This document shows, one piece after another, positions 18,551 to 26,376 of a stretch of 64,000 nt of DNA. The position numbers were made by a program, and so were the translations under genes. A model generated the notes under the pieces. It was not told the origin of the DNA, did not search any database, and was given only the letters and a program-made list of their open reading frames with translations. Origin of the DNA: Alcaligenaceae bacterium (lineage in GTDB: Bacteria > Pseudomonadota > Gammaproteobacteria > Burkholderiales > Burkholderiaceae_B); contig JACCER010000011.1 in the NCBI GenBank assembly GCA_013416445.1, positions 1 to 64,000 on the forward strand, given 5' to 3'. Position 1 is the first letter of the stretch. Each line of letters begins with the position of its first letter.

Positions 18551-19324
18551 TCACTGTCCGGTGAACCGCGGCGGACGTTTTTCCAGAAAGGCTGTGCGGC
18601 CCTCTGCGTGGTCATCAGTCTGGGATAGCTGCGGCCCTACAAGCAGCTCCATCTGCAGGAACTCTTCCAGGCTTGGCGAGACGCAATGAGCGAACAATTG
18701 CTTGGCCATCGCTATCGCGAGTCCAGGGCCCTGGGCATACCGGCTTGCCAGCGCCAGTGCCTCGTCCAGCACGGTTTCATCCGGCACCAGATGCTGAACC
18801 AGGCCCAATACACCGGCTTCCTCGCCGGTAACCCTGCGTGCACTGTACACCAGTTCCTTTGCACGCGCGTGGCCCATTTGCCTGGCCAGAAACCAGATCG
18901 CCCCGCCGTCAGGTGCGAGGCCCACCTTGCTGAAAACCTGTGCAAAGTTGGCTCCGGGCGAGGCGATCACGACGTCGCATGCCATGGCCAGACTGAAGCC
19001 GATACCTACCGCCGGGCCGCGTACCGCTGCAACCACGGGCTTATCAAGACCATGAACCGCGCGAACCATGGCGTGCATGATTTTCATGCGCTGGCGGGAT
19101 CCCGCCAGACCACGCCCCCCCATTTTGCCCACATCGGCGCCTGCGCAGAACGCATCGCCGGCGCCGGTGAGCACCACAGCGCGCGCAGAGTCGTCGTCGG
19201 CCAGTTTGCTGAAGGCGGCAAGCAGAGCCTGTCGCATCTTAAGATCCAGCGCGTTCTTGCCGACCGGATTGTTCATGGTGACTACGGTGACCTCGCCACG
19301 TTGTTCGATATCGATGCTGCTCAT
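18551..19324 (-). CDS. Enoyl-CoA isomerase-type crotonase (PaaG-like)
   Basis: 257-aa crotonase-fold protein with FCAGADVGKMGGRG as first oxyanion segment and AVRGPAVGIGFSLAMACD as second. Both hydratase glutamates are replaced. The second region reads FSKVGLAPDGGAIWFL, with the Asp-containing pattern of PaaG-type 1,2-epoxyphenylacetyl-CoA/2,3-dehydroadipyl-CoA isomerases. It probably moves a double bond or opens a ring rather than hydrating. Start 19324 (MSSIDIEQRGEV) is chosen over a longer frame to 19396 that runs through the operator palindrome. It diverges from the FadB-like gene. Confidence 0.82.
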   Translation of the reverse strand: MSSIDIEQRGEVTVVTMNNPVGKNALDLKMRQALLAAFSKLADDDSARAVVLTGAGDAFCAGADVGKMGGRGLAGSRQRMKIMHAMVRAVHGLDKPVVAAVRGPAVGIGFSLAMACDVVIASPGANFAQVFSKVGLAPDGGAIWFLARQMGHARAKELVYSARRVTGEEAGVLGLVQHLVPDETVLDEALALASRYAQGPGLAIAMAKQLFAHCVSPSLEEFLQMELLVGPQLSQTDDHAEGRTAFLEKRPPRFTGQ

Positions 19325-19384
19325 GGAAGTTTTTCCCCATTGAAAGCAGCGCACCAGGACAGGCGCGCCACGCAAGTTTCGTTT

Positions 19385-19402
19385 GACGGAATGCATTCCA
19401 CA
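19385..19402. promoter_or_regulatory. GGAATGCATTCC operator palindrome
   Basis: GGAATGCATTCC at 19388-19399 is a perfect 12-bp palindrome flanked by GAC and ACA, midway between the divergent PaaG-like and FadB-like genes. It is a shorter-spaced variant of the TGGAAC/GTTCCA motif of this cluster. Confidence 0.55.
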
Positions 19403-19440
19403 CTATAGACTACCATACACTAGAAAGGGAAATAAACGCC

Positions 19441-21549
19441 ATGAAAAGTGAAAATTACTCAGTCTATGACGGCACTGCTGTCATCACGTTGAATAACCCG
19501 CCCGTGAATGCCATGGGCCACGCCGTGCGCCTGGACTTGATGGAGTCCCTAGAAGCCTCCTGGGCCGATCCGCATGTGCATTCCATTGTAATCATGGGAG
19601 CCGGCAAGCTTTTTTGCGGCGGCGCGGATGTCAAGGCCTTCAACACGCCTGCGTCGCGGGCCGAGCCAAGCTCGCGCACCATCATCAAGAAGATCGAAGA
19701 ATCCCGTAAACCGGTGATCGCTGCCATTCATGGCTACGCGCTGGGCCTGGGTCTCGAGTTCGCTATGGGCTGTCATTACCGTATCGCACATCAGAGCGCA
19801 AAGCTGGGGCTGCCTGAAGTAAAGCTGGGCTTGCTGCCCGGTGGCGGCGGCACGCAGCGCTTGCCGCGCCTGACCGGCGTCGAAGCCGCGCTGCGCATGA
19901 TTATCGAAGGCAATCCCGTGGGCGCAGCAGAAGCCCTTGAAATGGGTCTGGTAGACGAGGTCGCTACTGGCGAACTGCTACCGGCCGCCCTACATTTCGC
20001 TGCTCGTGTCAGCACGCGCGACGAACATCCGGTAGTCTCCCGCCGCCAGGCCCAGCCTCCGATCGAGGCAAACTGGTTCAAGAACCAGCACGAGAAAATC
20101 GCCGCCACCCAAAAAGGGCTGCCAGCGCCGCTGGAGTGTCTCGCCTGCATCGAAGCAGCAGTCACCAAGCCCTTTGACGAAGGCATGAAGTTTGAGCGAG
20201 AGCGTTTTGACGTGCTGGTCAATGGCACGCAATCCAAAGCATTGCGTCACTTGTTCCTGGCTGAACGCGCCGCTGCAAAAATCGCCGGTATTCCGGCCAA
20301 TACACCCGTCGCCGACGTGCGCACCGTGGCCGTGATCGGTGCCGGCACCATGGGCAGTGGGATTGCCATGAGTTTTGCGAATGCCGGTATTGCGGTCATC
20401 CTTCTCGAGGCGAAACAAGAGGCGCTGGATAGGGGTCTGGCCATCATCCGCAAGAACTACGAACGTACCGTCTCCAGGGGCAGGCTGGCGCCCGAGGAAG
20501 CGGAACGCCGCATCGCCCGCATAGAGCCGACGCTAGAGTTCGAACGTTTGGCCGACGTCGATATGGTGATTGAGGCCGTGTTCGAAGACATGGACATCAA
20601 GAAGACCTTGTTCCGCAAACTTGATGCCCTTTGTAAGGCCGACGCGATCCTGGCCACCAACACCTCCCGCCTTGACGTGAATGAGATCGCGGCCGTCACC
20701 ACGCGTCCGACCTCAGTGATCGGTCTGCACTTTTTCAGCCCTGCCAACGTGATGCGGCTGATTGAGGTTGTGCGGGGCAAGCTCACCGCGCCTGAGGTAA
20801 TCGTGGCTTCGATGGCCATCGCACGCAAGATCGGCAAGCTGCCGGTGCTGGTGGGCGTGTGCGATGGTTTTGTTGGCAATCGAATGGTTGCGCAGTATGC
20901 GCGCGAAGCCGAGTTCCTGCTCGAGGAAGGTACAACGCCGCAGCAAGTCGATGACGCCCTCAAGAAATTCGGTCTGGCCATGGGCCGCTTTGCAATGTCT
21001 GACCTGGCAGGCCTGGACATCAGCTGGTCAAGTCGCAAGCGGCAGGCTGCTACGCGTCCGTCACATCTGCGCTATTCCAAGGTGGCCGATCAACTATGTG
21101 AACTTGGCCGCTTCGGCCAGAAGACCGGAGCGGGTTTCTACCGCTACGAAGAGGGCAATCGCACGCCAATTCCTGATCCCATCGTACAGAAAGTGATCGA
21201 GGACTGCGCCCGCGAGGCAGGTGTCGAGCGCCGTGAAATTGATGACGCGCACATCGTCGAGCGCTGTATTTACGCGCTGGTGAACGAAGGCGCGAAGGTA
21301 CTCGAGGAAAGCATCGTGCAGCGATCCTCAGACATCGACCTGATTTATGTGAACGGCTACGGTTTTCCCGCCTGGCTTGGTGGCCCCATGTTTTATGCCG
21401 ACACAATAGGCCTGGATAAGGTATATGAACGCATCTGCACATTCCACGAGCAACATGGTGTGTTCTGGACGCCCGCTCCGTTACTTAAGAAGCTGGCCGA
21501 AGAAGGCCGTACCTTCAAGGAGCTAAGCAGCGGGGCATCCCCCGCCTGA
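19441..21549 (+). CDS. Bifunctional enoyl-CoA hydratase/3-hydroxyacyl-CoA dehydrogenase (FadB/FadJ-like)
   Basis: 702-aa fusion. Residues ~1-190 are a crotonase domain with both catalytic glutamates (ALGLGLEFAMGCH and LPEVKLGLLPGGGGTQRLPR), the only full hydratase in the cluster. Residues ~295-480 are the NAD-binding half of 3-hydroxyacyl-CoA dehydrogenase (VAVIGAGTMGSGIAMSFANAG; IGLHFFSPANVMRLIEVV with the catalytic His; GFVGNRM). The C-terminal helical domains follow (RFGQKTGAGFYRYE). It would hydrate an enoyl-CoA and oxidise the alcohol to a ketoacyl-CoA in the cytoplasm. The start has a GAAAGGGAAA ribosome site. A single gene, ending 34 bp before the convergent iclR. Confidence 0.93.
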   Translation: MKSENYSVYDGTAVITLNNPPVNAMGHAVRLDLMESLEASWADPHVHSIVIMGAGKLFCGGADVKAFNTPASRAEPSSRTIIKKIEESRKPVIAAIHGYALGLGLEFAMGCHYRIAHQSAKLGLPEVKLGLLPGGGGTQRLPRLTGVEAALRMIIEGNPVGAAEALEMGLVDEVATGELLPAALHFAARVSTRDEHPVVSRRQAQPPIEANWFKNQHEKIAATQKGLPAPLECLACIEAAVTKPFDEGMKFERERFDVLVNGTQSKALRHLFLAERAAAKIAGIPANTPVADVRTVAVIGAGTMGSGIAMSFANAGIAVILLEAKQEALDRGLAIIRKNYERTVSRGRLAPEEAERRIARIEPTLEFERLADVDMVIEAVFEDMDIKKTLFRKLDALCKADAILATNTSRLDVNEIAAVTTRPTSVIGLHFFSPANVMRLIEVVRGKLTAPEVIVASMAIARKIGKLPVLVGVCDGFVGNRMVAQYAREAEFLLEEGTTPQQVDDALKKFGLAMGRFAMSDLAGLDISWSSRKRQAATRPSHLRYSKVADQLCELGRFGQKTGAGFYRYEEGNRTPIPDPIVQKVIEDCAREAGVERREIDDAHIVERCIYALVNEGAKVLEESIVQRSSDIDLIYVNGYGFPAWLGGPMFYADTIGLDKVYERICTFHEQHGVFWTPAPLLKKLAEEGRTFKELSSGASPA

Positions 21550-21583
21550 TTGTTGGTATTCCGCTGGGGTAGCAGACCAGCGG

Positions 21584-22441
21584 CTATTCCGTCGCGCTTG
21601 CCTCTGTTCTTTTTTTGGCCGCTACCTTTTTGGCGACCGGCTTTTTTCTGGCTGGTATCGATGTATTCTTGGCCGCATCGCCCATCAACAGTTTCATGTC
21701 GACCGAATGTTCGGGGCTGGCACCCAGACGCGAAGAAATATTGCGGCCCGCAGCGATCATGATGTCGGCCAATGCGTCGCCGCGTACATCCACCCGGATG
21801 CTGGGGCCGGTCAGTGCCAGGCAATGGCGCACGTTGTCGTGGATGTCGAAGATAGGCACCGCAATGGCCGTGAGACCAGGTACACGTTGCCCATGCGAGA
21901 TGGCATAGCCTTGCTGACGAACGTGGGCTAATTCCCGGTCTAGGGCGGCGCGGTCGAAGGTGGGCTCGGTTATGATGACCTTAAGCACCCGTTCCAGTTC
22001 TTCTGGCTCCATGTGAGCAAGCAGGACGCCGCTGCTGGCGCTCAGATTCAATGGCATATTCTGGCCCGGACGCACCATGGACATCAAAGGTGACGGGGTA
22101 TCCACTACCTCTAGCACCATGCGGTCATTGCCCACGATGACGTTGAGCGAGATGGTCTCGGAGGTTTGTTCGTTAACCTGCTGCATGACCGGCCGCGCGA
22201 TCTCGCTGATGCTGAGTGTGCTGCGCACCAGCCCGCCCAGTCGCGCCAGCTTGAGCGACAGGCAGTACTGCTGGCTGTCCATGCGCATCAGGAAGCCGGC
22301 GCGTTCCAGTGTGTTGACCAAGCGGAATGTCGTTGTCTTGGGCATTCCGATGCGTTTGGCGATATCCTGTAGCGACAGGCTCAGGTGATCGTTATCGTAA
22401 GCATCGAAAACAGCTAAGGCACGCGCAACGGCACGAATCAT
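21584..22441 (-). CDS. IclR-family transcriptional regulator with basic tail
   Basis: 285-aa regulator. An N-terminal winged helix-turn-helix (LSLQDIAKRIGMPKTTTFRL, residues ~18-40) is followed by the IclR effector-binding domain (AVPIFDIHDNVRHCLALTGP near residue 195). ATG 22441 has a GGAGAAA ribosome site. The last ~25 residues are unusual: ARKKPVAKKVAAKK, like the histone-H1-type tails of PhaM and AlgP proteins, and likely to bind DNA nonspecifically. It is the last gene of the ECH-ACAD-ACAD-iclR operon, whose promoter carries a TGGAA-type site, so autoregulation is likely. It is the only intact regulator in the cluster and the best candidate for the repeated operator; its ligand is probably a CoA ester or the free acid. 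Confidence 0.9.
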   Translation of the reverse strand: MIRAVARALAVFDAYDNDHLSLSLQDIAKRIGMPKTTTFRLVNTLERAGFLMRMDSQQYCLSLKLARLGGLVRSTLSISEIARPVMQQVNEQTSETISLNVIVGNDRMVLEVVDTPSPLMSMVRPGQNMPLNLSASSGVLLAHMEPEELERVLKVIITEPTFDRAALDRELAHVRQQGYAISHGQRVPGLTAIAVPIFDIHDNVRHCLALTGPSIRVDVRGDALADIMIAAGRNISSRLGASPEHSVDMKLLMGDAAKNTSIPARKKPVAKKVAAKKRTEASATE

Positions 22442-22482
22442 GTACAAATTTCTCCAGGCCCACATTTTAGGCCAATCAACTA

Positions 22483-23643
22483 CTATACCTCAGTTTTCTG
22501 CTGTAGCGCAGCAAACCGGCGACGATGCGCAGTTGCATTGCCCAGCCAGGCCGACAGCACGAGCGCTCGTTTAAGGTATAGCCCCGCATCGTATTCTTCG
22601 GTGAAGCCGATGGCGCCATGTAGCTGGATGACTTCGCGTGTAATTCGCAAGCCGGCGTCGCTGGCACGTGCCTTGTAGCGGCTTGCCACAAAGGCACGCT
22701 CGGTCGTTGATGCGTTGGTATCATCGAGCGTGTGCACCGCATCACCCAGCACGGCGCGCATCAGTTCCTGCTGCACGTACAAGTCGGTTGCCTTGTGCTG
22801 CAAGGCCTGGAAGCTACCTATCGGTTTGCCGAACTGAACCCGCGTACGCATATAGTTCAGGGCCAGTTGTAGCGCTGCCTCGCTCACGCCAAGCATTTCG
22901 GCACCTGCCAAAGTGGCGGCTTCGTCCAGGGCACGCTCAATTGCAGCAAGGCCATTGGAGCCCGCCGTGCTCACCACGTATTGTGGTGCGATACGCACCT
23001 TGTCGAAACGCAACAAGCCGCTGGGTGTTCCGTCGGCGCGCTGCTCGTGTTCGACTGTCAGGCCGGGCACCTGCGCATCTACCCAATACAGGCCACAGCC
23101 CGAGTCGCTGCGCGCGCTGACTACAAAGCCGCTTGCGCCGGCTGCCCCCGCGACGAAACGCTTGGTACCTGTCAGCAGTATGTCGGTTCCGTCGACGTCG
23201 GCGCGGGTGTTGATCACACTGGGGTCGATGTTACCCAGACCTTCCTGCCATGCAACGCAAGGCAGCATCTTTGCATCGACCACCTGCGGGAGCAGCTGTT
23301 GTTGGAGGTCGGTATTGGAGCCCAGATGCAGCACGCGGGTAGCGAACGCGATGGATGCCAGGGGATCTGCCATGAGGCCTTTGCCCAGTTCCTGCAGTAC
23401 CACAGTCAATTCGGCAAAACCGAGGCCAAGGCCACCATGCTCTTCGGGAATCATGATGCCCAGCCAGCCCAGTTCCGCCATATGGCGCAAGTGATCGGGG
23501 TCATAACCGGGTAGCGTATTGCGACGCTCCCGCAGACGCTTCAGGTCGGTATTGCGGGCGACAAAATCGACCGCGCTTTCGCGCAGCATTTCAAGCTGCA
23601 GCCGGGTGTCGGAGAGGGAGTTTTCCTGCATGGCTATTCTCAC
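22483..23643 (-). CDS. Acyl-CoA dehydrogenase, small-type partner of second pair
   Basis: 386-aa acyl-CoA dehydrogenase-fold protein of the degenerate type: MRTRVQFGKPIGSFQALQHKATD and VIQLHGAIGFTEEYDAGLYL are kept, but the SEPGAGSD loop reads VAWQEGLGNIDPSVI and no YEGT/YGGT end is present. It pairs with the dehydrogenase immediately upstream, whose stop overlaps its GTG start (GTGA, 23640-23643). ATG 23631 (MQENSLSD) is an alternative start. It parallels the pair at 7.7-9.9 kb, so two distinct heteromeric dehydrogenases are predicted. Confidence 0.85.
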   Translation of the reverse strand: MRIAMQENSLSDTRLQLEMLRESAVDFVARNTDLKRLRERRNTLPGYDPDHLRHMAELGWLGIMIPEEHGGLGLGFAELTVVLQELGKGLMADPLASIAFATRVLHLGSNTDLQQQLLPQVVDAKMLPCVAWQEGLGNIDPSVINTRADVDGTDILLTGTKRFVAGAAGASGFVVSARSDSGCGLYWVDAQVPGLTVEHEQRADGTPSGLLRFDKVRIAPQYVVSTAGSNGLAAIERALDEAATLAGAEMLGVSEAALQLALNYMRTRVQFGKPIGSFQALQHKATDLYVQQELMRAVLGDAVHTLDDTNASTTERAFVASRYKARASDAGLRITREVIQLHGAIGFTEEYDAGLYLKRALVLSAWLGNATAHRRRFAALQQKTEV

Positions 23644-24806
23644 AAAGGAAGATCCAAAACGTTCTTGGCCAGTATATTGCGTTGCACCTGACTGGACCCG
23701 CCATAGATCGTGAAGGCGCGGTACTCAAGGAAGGGATAAAGGATATCTATGGCTTCGCCGTTGATATCGACATCACCACTGAGGGCGCCCAGGTCTCCTG
23801 CGGCTTCCACCATCAGTTCGGTGACTCGCTGGCTGGTTTCTGTAGCCCAGATTTTGAGCACTGAGACTTCGAAGCCGAAGCTGCCCCCGGTGCGCATGAT
23901 TTGCGCGAATCGCTCGTAGGCGGAAGCAGCGTCGAGCACGTCCAGCGTGACCTGGGTGAGCTTGTCGACAAAGGCGGGGTCGTCCATTTTGCCGCAGGCC
24001 TGGGCCAGTTTTCGCAGGCGTAGCAGCGCGAGCATGGATTGGCGCGGCGAACCAGACCAGATGCGCTCGAAGCCGAGCAGCGCCTTGGCCACGCCCCAGC
24101 CTTCGTTCAGTTCGCCAACCATATTGGCTACTGGCGTGCGGACATTGTCGAGGAAGACTTCGCATAGTTCTTCGTGGCCGGCAATGTTGAGGATGGGCCG
24201 GACGGTGACGCCTGGTTGCCGCATGTCGATCATGACGAAGCTGATGCCAGCCTGTTTCTTTACGGTTTTATCAGTGCGAACCAGCGCAAACATGTGCGTA
24301 GCGTCGAAGGCGACGCTAGTCCAGATTTTTTGGCCATTGATGATGAATTCATCACCTTCGATGCGCGCCTCGGTACGCAGGCTGGCCAAGTCCGAGCCGG
24401 CGCTTGGTTCAGAGTAACCCTGGCACCAGGTGTGCTCTCCGGATAGGATTTTTGGCAGAAAATTACGGCGCTGTTCATCGGTGCCGCGTGCAATCAACAA
24501 CGGGCCGATGTTCATCAGGCCCTGATCCATCAGGCGCGGCGCTCCGCTGCGTTCCAGTTCTTCCAGGTAAACCAGAATTTTTGACTGCGTCAACCCCATA
24601 CCACCCCATTCCTGGGGCCAGCTGGGTGTAAGCCAGCCGTGGTGGGACAGCGTCAGATACCAGTCTTTCACTTCGGCCCAGCGGGGCCTGCGGCTTAGGT
24701 GAGTGAGGTGCTGCGGCACGTTCTGTGCAAAGAAGTCTGCTGCGATGCGACGGAACTCCTCGTCGTCGAGGGCGTTCCAGTCTTTGGGGGACGCTTGTTC
24801 ATTCAT
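23640..24806 (-). CDS. Acyl-CoA dehydrogenase, large-type partner of second pair
   Basis: 388-aa acyl-CoA dehydrogenase with a full flavin loop (WCQGYSEPSAGSDLASL near residue 130), FIINGQKIWTSVAFDATHMF, and a C-terminal IYGGSSQVQRNILAKNVL, again with Gly at the MCAD Glu position. The start at 24806 (MNEQASPKDWNALDDEEF) has a GAGG ribosome site; the longer frame overlaps the upstream crotonase gene and is rejected. It is translationally coupled to the smaller dehydrogenase that follows. The substrate is probably a bulky acyl-CoA, by analogy to steroid-degrading alpha2beta2 dehydrogenases. Confidence 0.9.
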   Translation of the reverse strand: MNEQASPKDWNALDDEEFRRIAADFFAQNVPQHLTHLSRRPRWAEVKDWYLTLSHHGWLTPSWPQEWGGMGLTQSKILVYLEELERSGAPRLMDQGLMNIGPLLIARGTDEQRRNFLPKILSGEHTWCQGYSEPSAGSDLASLRTEARIEGDEFIINGQKIWTSVAFDATHMFALVRTDKTVKKQAGISFVMIDMRQPGVTVRPILNIAGHEELCEVFLDNVRTPVANMVGELNEGWGVAKALLGFERIWSGSPRQSMLALLRLRKLAQACGKMDDPAFVDKLTQVTLDVLDAASAYERFAQIMRTGGSFGFEVSVLKIWATETSQRVTELMVEAAGDLGALSGDVDINGEAIDILYPFLEYRAFTIYGGSSQVQRNILAKNVLDLPL

Positions 24807-24813
24807 GACGGCC

Positions 24814-25623
24814 TCACACGCCTTTGAACACGGGCGGACGTTTTTCCAGGAAGGCCTTTGCCGCTTCGTGGTGATCGCGCGAATTGATGGACAGCATCTC
24901 GTAGGCGATCGACGCATCCAGGATCAGATTCAGTTGTTGTTTGATCCACTTATTCACTGACAATTTGGTCCAGCGCACGGCCAGCGGGGGAAGGGCATTA
25001 AGTTCGCGGGCGATTTCCATTGCCGCTTCCAGAACTTGAACCGTCGGCACGGCATGGTTGATGAGACCCATGGCCTGAGCTTCGGTGCCGCTCACGAGCT
25101 TGCCGCGCATGAGAAATTCCTTGGCACGGTTGGGCCCTACCAGAATAGGCCAGATCACTGCGCCGCCATCGCCGGCGACCAAACCCACCTTGACATGCGA
25201 GTCGCCGAATTTGGCGCTGTCTGAAATCACGGTCGAATCTGCGAACAATGCCAGGGTGGCGCCCAGCCCCACTGCATCACCGTTGATTGCCGCGATAATC
25301 GGCTTTTCTACTTCCAGGATGTTCTGGAACAGACGTTTGGTCGACGCGGGCGTATTGAGTGAAAACTGCCATGCTTCTTCTGTGCCGTAGCGACTGACCA
25401 TGCGTTTGATATCGCCACCGGCCGAGAACTTTGCCCCGGCGCCAGTCAGCACGATGACGTTCACCTGCTTATCGGCCTGCAGATCCAGCCAAACGCGTTC
25501 CAGTTCGGCATGCATTTCAGCATGGATGGCATTCCGGTTGTCCGGCTGGTTCAGGGTAAGAGTGGCGATGCCATCGTTGCACTGGATGTCCAGGTATTGA
25601 TAGCTTGCGTAATCAGGGGTCAT
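24814..25623 (-). CDS. Enoyl-CoA hydratase/isomerase family protein
   Basis: 269-aa crotonase-fold protein and first gene of the ECH-ACAD-ACAD-iclR operon. FSAGGDIKRMVSRYG and AINGDAVGLGATLALFAD mark the two oxyanion segments. Neither hydratase Glu is present; the second region reads FGDSHVKVGLVAGDGGAVIW, with acidic residues in other positions. An isomerase or hydrolase role is more likely than hydration. A GAGG ribosome site precedes the start. The promoter faces the SnoaL-like gene across a TGGAC/GTTCC site. Confidence 0.85.
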   Translation of the reverse strand: MTPDYASYQYLDIQCNDGIATLTLNQPDNRNAIHAEMHAELERVWLDLQADKQVNVIVLTGAGAKFSAGGDIKRMVSRYGTEEAWQFSLNTPASTKRLFQNILEVEKPIIAAINGDAVGLGATLALFADSTVISDSAKFGDSHVKVGLVAGDGGAVIWPILVGPNRAKEFLMRGKLVSGTEAQAMGLINHAVPTVQVLEAAMEIARELNALPPLAVRWTKLSVNKWIKQQLNLILDASIAYEMLSINSRDHHEAAKAFLEKRPPVFKGV

Positions 25624-25659
25624 GAAGGCCTCGCTGGAGTTAGATTAGTATAATCCACT

Positions 25660-25678
25660 AGATGGACGTTGTTCCGTT
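25660..25678. promoter_or_regulatory. Operator-like site upstream of the iclR operon
   Basis: GATGGACGTTGTTCCGTTTT (25661-25680) is an imperfect copy of the cluster palindrome (TGGAC, GTTCC), placed between the divergent crotonase operon ending in iclR and the SnoaL-like gene. It would allow the regulator to control its own operon. Confidence 0.5.
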
Positions 25679-25699
25679 TTGAGGGTATATTCTCGTACT

Positions 25700-26254
25700 A
25701 TGAAATACGCCTGTCAAGCCATGTTAATGGCCCTGCACGATAAAGAAGCCATTCGCGAGTGTCTCTACCGATACTGTCGCGGCGTTGATCGCGCCGATGA
25801 AGACGCTCTGCGTTCCGCATATTGGCCCGATGCGCACGACCGGCATGGGGCTTACGTTGGCAGCGCCGAAGGCTTTATGGCTCAGGCGCTACCCCGTCTG
25901 CGCTCCGGGGGGCGAGGCATTCATCAGATTTCGAACATCCTAATCGAGCTACATGGCAACACTGCTGCGGTGGAAAGCAGTTTCCTCGCGCTGCAGGCCA
26001 ATGCCGCAACTCCTGCCCTCGAAACGTTCTTGTGCGGACGGTATCTTGATCGATTCGAAAAGCGTCAAGATCAGTGGCGGGTGGCAGATCGCACCGTCGT
26101 TTACGACTGGATCGAAGAGCGCGTGCGCCCCGAACTGGCCCAAGATAATGCGATCCTTTTCGCAAAGCGCCAACCCAATGGCGCCCGTATGCCGCAGGAT
26201 CCGTTGTATGCCTTTCTGAACGCAGCACTAACACAAGACCAAAAACAGGACTGA
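25700..26254 (+). CDS. SnoaL-like (NTF2-fold) protein
   Basis: 184-aa cone-fold protein of the SnoaL/scytalone dehydratase/LinA/BaiE superfamily. The conserved start IRECLYRYCRGVDRADE, the WPDAHDRHG turn, and GIHQISNILIELHGN are visible. The Asp in GVDRADE and the His in GIHQ align with the Asp-His dyad of LinA and scytalone dehydratase, so a dehydratase or isomerase activity on a cyclic intermediate is plausible. The start is uncertain: ATG 25700 is used, but ATG 25727 (MALHDKEAIREC) fits family length well. First gene of a plus-strand group reaching 30245, though the next gene has its own operator and may have its own promoter. Confidence 0.75.
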   Translation: MKYACQAMLMALHDKEAIRECLYRYCRGVDRADEDALRSAYWPDAHDRHGAYVGSAEGFMAQALPRLRSGGRGIHQISNILIELHGNTAAVESSFLALQANAATPALETFLCGRYLDRFEKRQDQWRVADRTVVYDWIEERVRPELAQDNAILFAKRQPNGARMPQDPLYAFLNAALTQDQKQD

Positions 26255-26303
26255 AGTAAGTACCAAGAAATAAGGTTTGACAGAAGTTGTTTTCAAAAAG
26301 CAA

Positions 26304-26321
26304 AATGGAACTTGTTCCATT
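26304..26321. promoter_or_regulatory. Perfect 18-bp operator palindrome
   Basis: AATGGAACTTGTTCCATT is a perfect palindrome with a 2-bp centre and the best copy of the motif in the window. It lies 56 bp upstream of the GTG start of the Bug gene. E. coli IclR is known to bind TGGAA-type palindromes, which supports assignment to the resident IclR protein. Confidence 0.75.
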
Positions 26322-26376
26322 CGCATTTAACAGCGCCACAGGGAGTGGCCAGATCCGCTTAATCCAGGAGACTTTC

